NCBI GenBank assembly: GCA_030407085.1
Contig: CM059582.1
Coordinates: forward strand, 133,942,001 to 134,006,000
Length of the DNA: 64,000 bases
Direction of reading: 5' to 3'
Source of the DNA: Trichopria drosophilae
Lineage: Eukaryota > Arthropoda > Insecta > Hymenoptera > Diapriidae
Shown in pieces: positions 1 through 11,262 of the stretch. The notes under the pieces are model-generated. The model saw only the letters and a program-made list of their open reading frames with translations, was not told the DNA's origin and searched no databases. Every line of letters begins with the position of its first letter. Positions within the stretch are counted from its first letter, which is position 1. A program made the position numbers and the translations under genes.

Positions 1-795
1 GAGAAAATGATGACGGCAATTTTTTCCGGTTGTATCGATAGCGCTTTTTCATTGCACCAATTTTCCACAACCCTCAGGGCTTCTTGTACCAGCTCCTGCA
101 AAACTTCCTCGTAGTTGCCTCTAGCGAGGATAGCAATATCGTCCGCATATCCAATCGCATAGATTCCGCTATCGTTGAGTTTCCTGATCAAGCTATCAGC
201 TACCAGGTTCCAAAGAAGTAGGGACAACACTCCACCTTGAGGACAACCCTCAGAGATCGTCCCCTCCACTAGGGTACCCTGCCATTCCGTATAAATATAC
301 CTATTTCTAAGGGTGCTCACAATCCAACTTATGAGTTCCTTGGGCACCCCATGTTCTTCCGCTCCTTTCCGTATTACTTCCACGGAGGTGCGGTTAAAAG
401 CACCCTCAATATCTAGGAAAGCACCGATGCACGTTCCCTTCGTACTGAGTTGCTTTTCTATAAAGCACGCGGCTGACATAAGTGCCAACTCAGCAGATGT
501 GCCAGCCTGGTAGGCATACTGTTCCCCATGGAGAGATAAGCGTACCAAAGGACCTTCTATAAGATACCTCTCAACCAATCTTTCCAACAATTTTAGTAGG
601 AAGGATGTTAGGCTGATCGGTCTGTAGTCCTTTGCCTCCACGTAGTTCCTGTTTCCAACTTTGGGTATAAACGAAACTCGTGATTTCTTCCATTCTGTAG
701 GTGTGTAACCAAGCGCAATGCACCCCCGAAGAAGTCCAGTCAGTGGTCTCAGGATAGCCCCCAGGCCTTCCTTTATATTTATTATCTTCCTTTAT
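1..795 (-). CDS. Non-LTR retrotransposon reverse transcriptase, partial
   Basis: An open minus-strand frame without stops from about 795 down to the window edge encodes the fingers and palm of a LINE reverse transcriptase, the enzyme that copies element RNA into DNA at the target site. Visible motifs in order are a YRPISLTSFLLKLLERLVE fingers block, motif A FLDIEGAFNRT (near 391-425), motif B GCPQGGVLS (near 235-262) and the catalytic GYADDIAIL (near 139-157). The thumb, endonuclease and other domains are not here: the C-terminal side runs off the window and the N-terminal side stops in AT-rich sequence at about 780-795. The GCPQGGVLS style fits Jockey, LOA or I-group LINEs; I cannot settle the clade. 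The catalytic aspartates are intact and no frameshift is seen in 795 bases, so this copy may be fairly young. Confidence 0.9.
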
Positions 796-832
796 ATTTA
801 TATTTATTATATATATGTATATATATATATAT

Positions 833-1315
833 ACAAGTGCACATTAGTTTTTTACTTTTAATGAGAGTATATAAACCAACAGTAATAGATAGAAACACAT
901 ATAAGGTAATAAAGAAACCTATCAACCGAGCACTCACGTAATAGAATTTTGACGACGATACATAAGTAATTAATTTTTTTTACTTTTATTTCTTTTTTAG
1001 ACATATAGTCAATACAATTGCATATCGATTTTTTTTTTAATTTTAATGAGAATATAAAAAAATATAGTCAATACAAGTGCATAATAGATACTTTTTTACG
1101 TTTAATGAGAATATATAAACCAAAATTAATAGATAAAAACATGTTCTATAAAATACTAAAAAAATCTACATACCAATAATCACATCAAATAATTTGGTCA
1201 ACGATACATAAATAATTAATTTTTTTACTTTTATTTCTTTTTTAGATATATAGTCAATACAAGTGCATATATATATTTTTTTGCTTTTAATGAGAATATA
1301 TTAACCAAAATTAGT

Positions 1316-1385
<70 letters not shown>

Positions 1386-1858
1386 TTAATATATTCTCAT
1401 TAAAAGCAAAAAAAAAATATATATGCACTTATATTGACTATATATCTAAAAAAGAAATAAAAGTAAAAAAAATTAATTATTTATGTATCGTTGACCAAAT
1501 TATTTGATGTGATTATTGGTATGTAAATTTTTTTAGTATTTTATAGAACATGTTTTTATCTATTAATTTTGGTTTATATATTCTCATTAAACGTAAAAAA
1601 GTATATATTATGCACTTGTATTGACTATATTTTTTTATATTCTCATTAAAATTTAAAAAAAATCGATATGCAATTGTATTGACTATATGTCTAAAAAAGA
1701 AATAAAAGTAAAAAAAATTAATTACTTATGTATCGTCGTCAAAATTCTATTATGTGAGTGCTCGGTTGATAGGTTTCTTTATTACCTTATATGTGTTTCT
1801 ATCTATTACTTTTGGTTTATATACTCTCATTAAAAGTAAAAAACTAATGTGCACTTGT
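833..1858. repeat. Long AT-rich palindrome built from tandem sub-units
   Basis: Two arms of about 475 bp (833-1307 and 1383-1858) are near-perfect reverse complements around an (AT)n core (1308-1382). Each arm is itself repetitive: the word ACAAGTGCA starts sub-units at 833, about 1072 and about 1258, each followed by a stretch like CTTTTAATGAGAATATA and closed by TAGTCAAT. The palindrome lies exactly between the LINE fragment and the OTU-like piece, so it probably inserted or rearranged there. No transposase or coding frame is seen. It could be a foldback element or an inverted duplication of a small satellite. Confidence 0.85.
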
Positions 1859-1879
1859 ATTGACTATATGTCAATATGA

Positions 1880-2275
1880 AGCGAGGAAAAACGCGTGAAA
1901 ACTTTCCGCGGATCTTTACGTATTTTAAGCAACTTTTCAGATAGTTTTTATTTAAAAAAATCTACATCGGAATTCGGCGACGATAACATCTTAACGATAT
2001 TCGCACGACATTTCAATGCAAATATTTGCGTACATGAGCATAGTCCGACAGATAAAATTCAATTTTATCACATAAAACCAAAAAATGCACACCAAACGCT
2101 CCATCTACATCCGGAAAGGTTAAACTACACCCCACTTTACACCGGAATTTACCGAACGCAACGGTGTCGATTGAGGCAGGCCACGATTCCAACGTCTCGA
2201 CGACGATCACCCCCACACAGCAACGTGGAGCGAATGACCCGAAACGTAAACAGAAGACCTACGGTCCTATAGACG
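1880..2275 (+). pseudogene. OTU-like cysteine protease fragment
   Basis: The plus-strand frame from 1895 reads through to about 2150 with a pattern resembling the C-terminal half of an OTU deubiquitinase-like domain. There is an acidic FGDDNILTIFARHF block, then the beta strand NANICVHE, then a terminal block LNYTPLY where OTU proteases carry the catalytic histidine motif (H-Y-x-P-L). The histidine position here reads asparagine, and the catalytic cysteine half is absent, so this piece cannot be an active protease. Its left side is cut by the palindrome ending at 1858. It sits directly before a macro-domain-like frame and a gypsy integrase tail on the same strand. The OTU assignment is from motif pattern only and is moderate. 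Confidence 0.45.
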
Positions 2276-2748
2276 CGGGGAGAAGTGAAGACTTTTACGA
2301 GCCTGTCGATTCTAAATTACGAATAAATACTACCAATAATTATGTATTCTGTAAGAAGGGAGATATTGTCTACTTTACCACGGCCAATGGGCATTTAGAT
2401 AGCGAAATGGGTCTAGGCCTCGTCGAACGACACTTAATTAATCCCGACGAATTGCCGCTCAAACGATTGAAAACCGGTGAAGTGATCGTACACAAAAAAG
2501 GTAAGGCCTGACTCTTCGGACTTGTCGTTAAACAAGACCTTGATGATCGAGCCTTGAAATCAAACATTATCAAATCCATCAATGTATTGGATGCCCTTTT
2601 AATAAAATTTCAAACTTCAGCCCTAATAATCGGGCAGGATTGCGGCATGTTCCAACATATTCAATGTCGAGATATCCAAGATACAATACAATCACTATTC
2701 AGCCGACGAGAACTAATGATTACCTTTTGTAAGGACAACAAAACTTAA
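2164..2748 (+). pseudogene. Macro-domain-like (ADP-ribose binding fold) open frame with one stop
   Basis: One frame runs from 2164 to the TAA at 2746-2748, broken once by TGA at 2509-2511. The beginning (KKGDIVYFTTANGHLDSEMG, then LGLVERHL) resembles the first macro-domain block, in which a GD(L/I) strand precedes a conserved stretch ending in MGxGxA. The end (LIIGQDCGMFQHIQCRDIQD, then TIQSLF) resembles the late block GCGLxGLxWxxVxxxIxxxF. Macro domains bind or hydrolyse ADP-ribose. The usual glycine-rich loop is only partly kept (DCGMF), so activity is doubtful. The frame overlaps the OTU-like piece and lies 28 bp before an integrase tail on the same strand. The family call is by eye; a profile search against macro domains would settle it. 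Confidence 0.5.
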
Positions 2749-2775
2749 GGAAAACAAAAAAACGAAAATTTTTAA

Positions 2776-3320
2776 AATTAAAACGTTCGTAACATATGCT
2801 TACCACCCGAAAAGCAACGGGAGCCTAGAAAGGAGTCAGCAGGTGATGGTCGACTACCTAAAGAATTTTGTCGAGAAACGTAGCGATTGGGACATTTGGC
2901 TTCCGTTCGCCATGTTTTCATACAATGCGAGTGTACACGAAGGGACAAACTACTCGCCACACGCACACGCCACATGCGAGAAGTTCATTACATACGACCA
3001 TTATTTGTCGGAATTGACCGAGAGAATCACGGAAGCACACACATTAGCCGCGATGAATCTCTCATAAATGAAACATCTGTCGAAAAATATTATGACCAAA
3101 AATTGAATATTTGCCACTTTCGCGAAGGTGAAATGGTATTATTATTAAAAGAACCTCGGGAGGGCAAGGTGGACGACGAATACACTGGGCCCTATGAAAT
3201 TTTCGAAATATGTGGCTCATGAAATATAAAATTATGCATTAATGCACGCAAAAACAAAATACTACACATTGATAAAGTAAAAAAGAACCATGATCCGTTG
3301 ATGGATATTTCTTTATAGAA
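2776..3320 (+). pseudogene. Ty3/gypsy integrase C-terminal part
   Basis: This is the last third of a retrotransposon integrase, which joins element DNA to the host chromosome. It opens with YHPKSNGSLERSQQ, which holds the third catalytic residue (glutamate) of the DDE triad. Next come the helical block WDIWLPFAMFSYNASVHEGT and the C-terminal block GEMVLLLKEPREGK followed by DDEYTGPYEI, a GPY/F-type module. The two earlier catalytic aspartates and the zinc domain are missing. A small indel near 3060 shifts the frame, and TGA at 3220-3222 interrupts the tail, which otherwise continues to about 3320. It closely resembles the other fragment at 34640-35220, so both probably come from one gypsy family. 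Confidence 0.85.
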
Positions 3321-3380
3321 AATTAATATAAGATGTAGAAAAACATATATTAAAAACGATAATAAACGAAACTTTTTTTT

Positions 3381-4017
3381 CTCTACACAGAAATATATCG
3401 AGCTTTCGTCCGTAGTCTCTTGGAGTACGGTAGTGTGGTCTGGTCACCATACCAATCGTCCCATATCACACAGCTTGAAGCTGTGCAGCGTCGTCTGCTC
3501 AAGCTTCTTATTTTTAAGCAGTCAGTATTTTATCCCCCTCGTGGAATCGACCACCCGGCTCTACTCTAATCGACAGATTTTGCGTCACTCGCTGACCGCC
3601 GTCAGATATGTGCAATTTTATTTTTATTTTTATGTAAACTTGCTCAAGGGTTCTCCGATTGCGTGAACTTTTTGGATCAAATCAATTTGCGTGGTCAGTT
3701 GCGCGACCTTCGTTCCGTGCAGGTCCTTGCACTATCTCGGCCTCGTACCAACTATGGTCCTTACTCCCCTTTAAATAAAATGTTTACGGTCTTTAATCGT
3801 TTCGCATCAGCCACGACTGCGCAGGTTGATTTGTTCTCCACCGACATTAATGTCATCCTTTCCGCGTTTCGGCAGTATTTTCTCGCGTAGTGCGCACACT
3901 CAGAAATATAGGATTAGTTGTATATGTTGTAACCATGTTTATACTCGGCCCCCTAGTGGTCTTCGTGACTTTTGGGGTCAAATGAGTTTCAATAAATCAA
4001 ATCAAATCAAATTTTGA
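3381..4017 (+). mobile_element. 5'-truncated LINE 3' end with AATCA-type tail
   Basis: The segment begins inside the C-terminal part of a LINE ORF2, with the typical post-RT block SLLEYGSVVWSPYQSSHITQ and EAVQRRLLKLL. The frame then breaks several times (for example before 3570 and near 3664) while further C-terminal coding character continues to about 3888. The 3' end carries AATAAATC and a short tandem tail of AAATC units at 3991-4013, a common LINE 3' terminus. Truncation at the 5' side is the normal result of incomplete target-primed reverse transcription. The style suits Jockey/CR1-like elements. Confidence 0.75.
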
Positions 4018-5299
4018 CTTTAAACTAATAAGAATACATTAGCCAACAAATGTTAGTAAAAAACGCAGCACGCACGAAGAGAACAGTAAGGGAGAAAGAG
4101 AGTACGACTTGTTGTATACTCGCTCATCATAAGCATAGCTCGTGCCATTGATGGACGGAGCGAAAGATAATGTAAGGTCTCTCGCTGCATCTACTCCTTC
4201 CCCACTCTGAATCTCACAGATGAACCACGACGCGTGACTAAGGACGGGAGAGCAGTCCCGAGGGCTAGGCGGCAGCTGTCGCCATATTGGATCGGTCCTC
4301 CGAAGTAAAAGAACCCAACAACCGAGAAGTGGGGATGATCCACACATCGTCGATCTCGTCGAAGAGAAAATCGAACGACCAGCGAAATAATTGCGCTATA
4401 CGTGCCCGAACGAAAAGAGGAAAAATATATATTAACATAGAAATTGTTAATAAACAAAAAAGTGGACAACTGACTAAGCCACTCGAAAAAGAGACACATA
4501 CGCGGAACATGGGAGAAATGAAAGCCTGATTTACCACAAAATAAAAGGGTGCACTACATTTTTACGCATCATTAAAACTTACCATCACACCTCCGTTGTG
4601 TGATCATAGAATCCGTGGACCAGATATCAGCTGGCGCTTGCTGATCAGCATAACATAATCACTGAAACAACTCCACGGCGCCGGGAGGGCACCAAAGCCC
4701 GCCCCGGAACGCACCACCTTCACACGGAAGATACCCGGTGAAAGGGTAACGACGAAACCCCGCAAGTTAAGATAAACAGGATAAAGACAACGAAAAAAAA
4801 CACGGGAAGAATTATAGACGACGAAAAACAAAAAGAAAACACTCGTTAAATATCACTAAATATTTTTATTATTTTGTTTGTTTAAAGAAAACCCTCTCTC
4901 ACTCCACTCTCCACGACACATTCGAAAAAAACCCGCAAGCAGAGGAGCGCCGCTGATTCGGTAGGCACTCTGATTCACTCGCGAACTCTCCACATTCATC
5001 CTCGTTACCAATAGTCGCCGGCGGAACAACCGACCGCGTCGTCGCTAAACTTGGTCGAGAAGAAAAAGGCGGCACATCAGGGTAGCGAGGCACTGGTGTC
5101 ACCTACGCATCCTCCCGCGGAAAAATCATGTTGGATGACATCTCTACTGTATGAAGGTTCGAGTCAAACTATGGCCTGCAATGGGGCAACCGACATGAAG
5201 AAAACCTCCTTGAGAAGTAAGGTCAGCACGGAAATTATCCTTTCTTTTTTATTTTCTAAAGCACTTAAATATTTACGATAGTAAAAACCAATTCCTATA
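4018..5299. other. Non-coding stretch, no gene recognised
   Basis: Only short unrelated open frames are present. The block 4080-4550 is richer in GC and purine-rich on the plus strand, and might be an old LTR or untranslated exon; I found no terminal repeats, primer site or conserved protein to prove this. 4600-5200 is similarly unassigned. Confidence 0.5.
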
Positions 5300-6845
5300 C
5301 AGATATGTATGTACAACGGCGGTTTCGGGGACATTTTTCGTGACTTTGTGGCAGTTTCGGGGACATTTGGAAGTTTTGGGGACAGTTTCGGGGTCTCCGA
5401 AAACGTTTTGGAACAACGGTAGTTTTCAGGTCAGCCTTCGAAACTGCCATCATATTGGTGACAATAAAATTTGCAATATGTCCCCAAACATACCAATTTT
5501 ACAACAAAGAGTTAAAATTTAGAAATTATATTTATGTTCTATCTACAGTAACCTTCCTTTTGTAACTACGTCATATTCATATAAATAATCTAGCTTATGA
5601 ACCAATGGCACTAACAAAAACGTATAAATATAATGCAACAATGTAAAGTACAATCGGTTGGAAGAGCGGGACGTCTTGATTTTTTTATGCAAATTTTTGC
5701 CACTACCCTATGATGAAATACACGTGACTGTCAATCCCCGAAGTCCTCAAAACTGCCATGATTCCAATAATGTCCCCGAAACCGGCGATATTTAAAGGAA
5801 AATTGTCCTACTCTTATAGATATTTAAATTAACTCATCACCGATAGCATATTATCCAAATTTTCTAATAAAGTATATTAGAAATATAATACGAAATAGAT
5901 TCAAATTGCACACGTCATATTTGTTACCTTTCATTTAGTAAAGATTCCTTGCGTCCTTGAAACTACCGTGATTTCACGGAGGGAATATAATTTATGAGCG
6001 TTACTTAAGTCTTGATTTTTTTATGCAAATTTTTGCCCTATGATGAAATATACGTGGCTGTCAATCCACGGAGTCCTCAAAACTGCCATGATTCAAATAA
6101 TGTCCCCGAATCCGTCGACATTTAAATGAAAATTATCCTATTGTAGATAATTAAATTAACTCTTCTCCGATCACATAATATACCAAATGTTGTAATAAAT
6201 TTTAACACGAGAGGGCAACGAGCGCTTTCATGCAAATCACTGGAAGTTTCGTGTAACTTGAATTTTATAAAACGCCTTTTATCGTTACAGCTTGTGAATC
6301 GTGAATTTTCGAACACATTAAATTAACGTCAAGTTTGTAAATTAATATTAACAATCTGATAAACATTTTGCTAATTCAAGTTCATCTATCTGTTTCATCT
6401 ATCTATGTACCCTGAAGATTTTAGAATTTTTCATGTATTCATTATCAAGATAGCACGAGTTGATGGTAACAAGATTTATTGAACAAATCCGATCACAGGT
6501 CCTATTATTCCCCATGGGCAGTACTTTCTCGAGCCCACAGCCAGTTGTCGAATTGGGCACCTCAATTGTTACTCCTATAATTGACATTCTCCGAAATCTT
6601 TTATCAATCTATTATTATGCCATAAAAAAGGAGGAATATTTGTGGACACAGCATTGTCAAACAATTATTAATGCATTTTCTAAAATCTTTCATAAATCTA
6701 TTATAATGCATTTAAAAAGTATGAAGACTTGTGGGCACACAGTTTTGTCCAACAATTATTGTATGTGACCGTCAATCCTCTTAGTCCTCAATACTGCCCT
6801 CATTCAATTCATGTCCCCGATAAGGCCGACATTTGACTATATTAC
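5300..6845. repeat. Dispersed GTCCCCGAAAC / AAAACTGCCAT repeat family
   Basis: A motif pair recurs across this stretch. Near 5318-5410 the plus strand carries several copies of TTTCGGGGAC. About 185 bp at 5674-5857 (starting TCTTGATTTTTTTATGCAAA, with GTCCTCAAAACTGCCATGA and AATGTCCCCGAAACCGGCG) is repeated with small changes at 6010-6188, and a shorter third copy lies at 6770-6838. The TTTCGGGGAC words at the left are the reverse complement of GTCCCCGAAA in the later copies, giving a partial inverted arrangement. No protein is encoded. It may be a non-autonomous DNA element family or satellite debris. Confidence 0.65.
6595..6770 (+). repeat. Two tandem ~89 bp units
   Basis: Unit one (6595-6683) and unit two (6684-6770) share the order AATCTT, ATCTATTAT, ATGC, TGTGG-CACA and CAACAATTATT with about 80 percent identity by eye. 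This is a simple tandem duplication inside the larger repeat region. Confidence 0.7.
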
Positions 6846-7890
6846 ATTAAGATGTATTGATATTAATTGAAAAAGTGATGTCTGAATTCCATTTCTGAAT
6901 CTTGATCAATCTTTCTACAGGGTGGGCACCAGAAAACGCCCCATAGGACATTCCATGTTAAAGATGTAGCTATTGGCGATCGAATATTTGCCATGTAATT
7001 AGGCTAGTAGGCAATTTAATGGCAATCTTTTCTAATTTTGAATACAAAAAAAGTGTTAAACGTACAAAAACATCGATACTCGCTGCCATGTATGCATGTA
7101 CTATGTATTGGCTCATATCGATGTCCTATCGAGAATATATCGAAAATATCAAAATTATCGTTTTTCATGCGTAAAAATGTAAAAACGTAAAAGGAATACC
7201 CCATGTAAAGTGCCCCTTAATGAGGCAGTTTGATTCCTCCACCATCTCACCGAAACTAATCCGTCAGCTGGCGATACGAGTATTTTGGTTCAAGTCGAAT
7301 GTAAGCCCATCGCGGTCTTTAATTTCTTATTATTTTATTTTGACTTCTTAGTATGATAATTGTATACAATTGATTTCAAACAAGTTTCACCTAATTTATA
7401 CGAGTAAAACGTATCCAGAAATGTAGTTGCAGATTCATTTGAGGCGAAAATTATGCTTTTGGTCTCAGTACAATGTCAAGTAATTTTCACAGGTAGAGGC
7501 GAACTGATGAAAATAGCCTTCGGCGACCAGCGCGCAGCACTCGCTTCCTTCTCCTCGGCCCAAACGTCGCCCTCGCTGCAATGCGGCTGTTTCCGTCTTA
7601 GATACATACACTATTTTTGTCCCATCTGTACAAAAATTCACGGCCTTTTTAATGCCGGTAAAGTTACTAGACATCTTAGGTATCATTTCCACGGGACAAG
7701 TTTAACCTTGTACCGCATCGTTCATTACCTGCTGCAAATCTCGGAAACAAAACGCCCGGCGGGCGGCAAAATTTGCGAAAAAGCCCGCAGCGTATGCGCA
7801 GAACCTGCGCAGTACGTTCGCGCGGCGATTGGTGACTTTCCACCTACTTTACCGGCACGAAAAGACCGTGAATTTGTGCAGGTGTGACAA
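6846..7890. other. Non-coding or unidentified stretch
   Basis: No recognised gene. The longest open frame is 7453-7887 on the plus strand (144 codons). Its composition is uneven, it shows no family motif, and it ends where an inverted repeat begins, so I do not treat it as a gene. Confidence 0.5.
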
Positions 7891-8210
7891 AATAGTATTT
7901 TTCGATACTAGTGCGTAAAATACGATTTTACGCACCGTTTTTAACATGCGATTAGATAAGCCGGTGCGTAAAATCGAATTCTTACGCACACGTGTCGAAC
8001 GATATTTTTCGATATACTATGCGTAAAATTTGTGCGCCGTTTTTTGTGGGACAAATATGACGTTACGCACGTGTGATGACCGCGGCGCACGAGTGCCCGG
8101 CGCAGCCGGGCAGCACGAGAGAGCCCCGGTCAGCAATAGTGCGTAAAATCGTATTTTACGCACTAAAAACGGTGCGTAAAATCAAATTTTACGCATAGTA
8201 TATCGAAAAT
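7891..8210. repeat. Inverted repeat with internal TTTTACGCAC palindromes
   Basis: Arms at 7891-7942 and 8165-8210 are reverse complements, sharing TATCGAAAA, TGCGTAAAAT and AAAACGGTGCG. Inside, the words TGCGTAAAAT and ATTTTACGCA alternate many times, so each arm can also fold on itself. The core at 8075-8130 is GC-rich. The layout suits a small foldback or MITE-like element of about 320 bp; no target duplication could be fixed. Confidence 0.65.
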
Positions 8211-8544
8211 GTAATTTTTACTGACATGAATTTACAGCTACATTTTCCGATACGTTTCACTCATTGAAAGTTGGTAAAATTTATTCCGGATCAATCGGAT
8301 GTAATTATTATGGTCAAAAAGCCGAAACAAAATAATACGAAATGTAGGTTGTATAGGGAAATGCATAGTGCATACCAACTTAAAAGCGATTTATTATCCG
8401 GTATAATATAGTTAATTAACCTGTAATAAACTAGTATTTTGAAACACTTTAAATTATGCTTTCTTTTAATCGTAATAAACTACTCTTTTAAAACGGGTAA
8501 GTTTAATAGAACTTCTTTTAGCCAGTAATAAATGATTGCTATAA
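8211..8544. other. AT-rich spacer
   Basis: Contains loose repeats of the word AGTAATAAA/CGTAATAAACTA (8420-8540). Nothing else is seen. Confidence 0.4.
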
Positions 8545-11262
8545 GACATATACCGTGTGGATACGAGAGAATAGCACATAGGGAAACCCATGTATAGCCG
8601 GCAGCCAATGAGATGCGGGCTTTAGCTTTCGTCGTGCGGGAATTGACCAATGGCATAGTGGCAACAAAGTGCTACCGACTTGCTAGTTGCTATACCCATG
8701 ACCATGAAGTGGAGGTTAGGCAGATGGCTGTCACGTTTGAAGTTTTTATTATTTATTTTATTTTCGATTATTCTAAAGTTATTTTCGCGTTTTAAAGTAA
8801 TTTTCGGTCACCATCAACTCTTGCAGTCACAAGAATGTCACCACAGGACTTCTATTACTAATCGGAGGTCTGTAAATTTTACATTTTAATACCAAAATAC
8901 TGTTTTATTATTATGCAAAATTTTACAGTTTTGGATGTTTGTATTTCAGAAGCAGGTTTTTCTGAATAAAGGAGAATCCATCAGATAAGTATTTATTTTC
9001 ATGTTTTTCATCGTGATTCTTTGGGGAGTATTTTTAATTCTTTTAGGTTACTCTCAAGAAGAAGCGAGGCAAGGTTTCGAGTCCCAAGGTCACAACGTAG
9101 ATATCGGACACTTCCAAATTTGGAAAAAGATTTGCTTGCACGCGAAGGAAGTCAAGCGGTTTCTTTTGCCCAAGGTCCATCGCTAATTACTAATTCCCCG
9201 GATGAGCTTAAAACAATTCTTTTGACGCCCCTCAAGCCGAGTCAGGAAACTGATGCTGAGGACATTCCAACTCAATCATTTCTACAAGTGGAAAACACTG
9301 CTGGGTTCCTAGCACCATTTAACCTACAACTGTGGTGGAAAACGTAAATTATTAAAAAATAACAACAAACAAGTGTTTGTGACAAAATTAACATTTCATT
9401 GTGCAGTCATATTTTTTCTTCGCACTTGTGTTTAATTTTGCACTCCATTTATATTTTCAGTTTGTTTACAAAGTGTGTCATGTTGCCTCCAATTGAAGAG
9501 TACACGGGAAAAGCAAAATAAAAGTAAACGGCAAAGATGGACAAACTTCGCTTTTTCTCATGTACCATTCAATTTTGCATTCTAAAAAGAGTAAATGAAT
9601 TTGGAAGTCGCATGTTCATTTTTTCAAAATATGCTTAATTTACAAAATTAACATTAATAATAAACATAAAAATAAAACATAAATATAAATATAAAATAGA
9701 AATAAAACATAAATATAACATTTTAATTAAAACATTTCTAATTTAAAAATTGCTCAAAATGAAGTCCATCGGCAGCAATGCAATAGCCCAAGCAGTCATA
9801 AAACTCGTCTTGAGATTTTATGAGCATATCTGCAGTAATTTCTTGCATTATTGCAATTATTCGGTCCCGCAATTCAACTGCAGTGTGGACAAAGGGGTCT
9901 CTGTACAGCTCATTTTTTACGTGCCCCAGAGAAAGAAGTCCAGGAGTGCGAGGTTTGGAGACCGTGCAGGCCACTTTATTGGATCGAAACCACCCACCCA
10001 GCGTCCTGGGTAATTTGCATTAAGGTGCGCAGTCACCTGCCGGACACCGTGTGGGGGTGCACCGTCCTGTTGAAACTAGACTAGTTCTTGTGTCTAAAAT
10101 AAAGGTAACAAAAGTATGGTCAATATTATACATTATTTATATTATATTATAGAAATTAATATATTTTTGCCCTCGCCTCTTGTTGTCAATTTTTTAGTGT
10201 TTACGGTCTCCAGACCTCGAACACTCCATAAATGCAGTGCAAAATTAAACACAAGTGCGTAGAAAAATTATGACTGCACAATAAAATGTTAATTTTGTCA
10301 CAAACACTTGTTTGTTGTTATTTTTTAATAATTTACCCCTACAATTTATTTAAATGTTTATTTATTTCTCCTTCACTTTACTACACAATTACACAAAATT
10401 TTACGAGTCTATATTAAGGACTCGTATGACCGAACTGAAACACCTGTCACGAAACGTTTCCTTTTTTTCCACCACAGTTGTAGGTTAAATGGTGCTAAGA
10501 ACCCAGCAGCTTTTTCCACTTGTAGAAATGATTGAGTTATAATGTCCTCAGCATCAGTTTCCTGACTCGGCTTGAGGGGCGTCAAAAGAATTGTCTTAAG
10601 CTCATCCAGGGGATTAGTAATTACCGACGGACCTTGGGCAAAAGAAACCGCTTGACTTCCTTCGCTTGCAAGCAAATCTTTTTCCAAATTTGGAAGTGTC
10701 CGATATCTACGTTGTGACCTTGGGACTCGAAACCTTGCCTCGCTTCTTCCTGAGAGTAACCTAAAAGAATTAAAAATACTCCCCAAAGAATCACGATGAA
10801 AATCATGAAAATAAATACTTATCTGGTGGATTCTCCTTTATTCAGAAAACCCTGCTTCTGAAATACAAACATCCAAAACTGTAAAATTTTGCATAATAAT
10901 AAAACAGTGTTTTGGTATTAAAATGTAAAATTTACAGACCTACGATTAGTAATGGAAGTCCTGTGGTGACATTCTTGTGACTGCAAGAGTTGATGGTGAC
11001 CGAAAATTACTTTAAAACGCGAAAATAACTTTAGAATAATAGAAAATAAAATAAATAATAAAAACATCAAACGTGACAGCCATCTGCCTAACTTCCACTT
11101 CATGGTCATGGGTGTAGCAACTAGCAAGTCGGTAGCACTTCGTTGCCACTACGCCCTTGGTCAATTCCCGCATGACGAAAGCTAAAGCTCGCATCTCATT
11201 GGCTGCCGGCTATACATGAGTTTCCCTAAGCTATTCTCTTGTATCCACACGGTATATTTATA
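8545..11262. repeat. Large inverted repeat, ~0.9-1.0 kb arms
   Basis: The left arm (8545-9450) and right arm (10229-11262) are reverse complements at roughly 95 percent by eye, from the outer word ATACCGTGTGGATAC to the inner word AATTAAACACAAGTGCG. The right arm holds about 130 bp (10336-10470) that the left arm lacks. Matching short open frames occur in both arms (left plus strand 9001-9347, right minus strand 10409-10806), but they match no family I know and the longest is 125 codons. The 778 bp loop (9451-10228) contains a broken transposase. This could be a DNA element with very long terminal inverted repeats, or an inverted duplication of an older element. Confidence 0.88.
9738..10085 (-). 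pseudogene. Tc1/mariner-type (DDE) transposase C-terminal remnant
   Basis: On the minus strand the start of the fragment reads like the QDGAPPH region of insect IS630-Tc1-mariner transposases. It then shifts frame to give a block corresponding to PxxLDFFLWGHVK (here TPGLLSLGHVKNELYRDP) and ends in a helical tail finishing CIAADGLHFEQFLN. Several frameshifts and stops break it, and only the last third of the protein is left, so it cannot be active. It sits in the loop of the large inverted repeat, which suggests, without proving, that the repeat belongs to this transposon. Confidence 0.7.

Noticed and set aside
1231..1428. Open frame with repeated isoleucine-tyrosine
   Set aside because: It only translates the (AT)n core of the palindrome.
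7453..7887. 144-codon plus-strand open frame
   Set aside because: No recognisable domain, uneven composition, and the opposite strand also has a 75-codon frame; not enough to call a gene.
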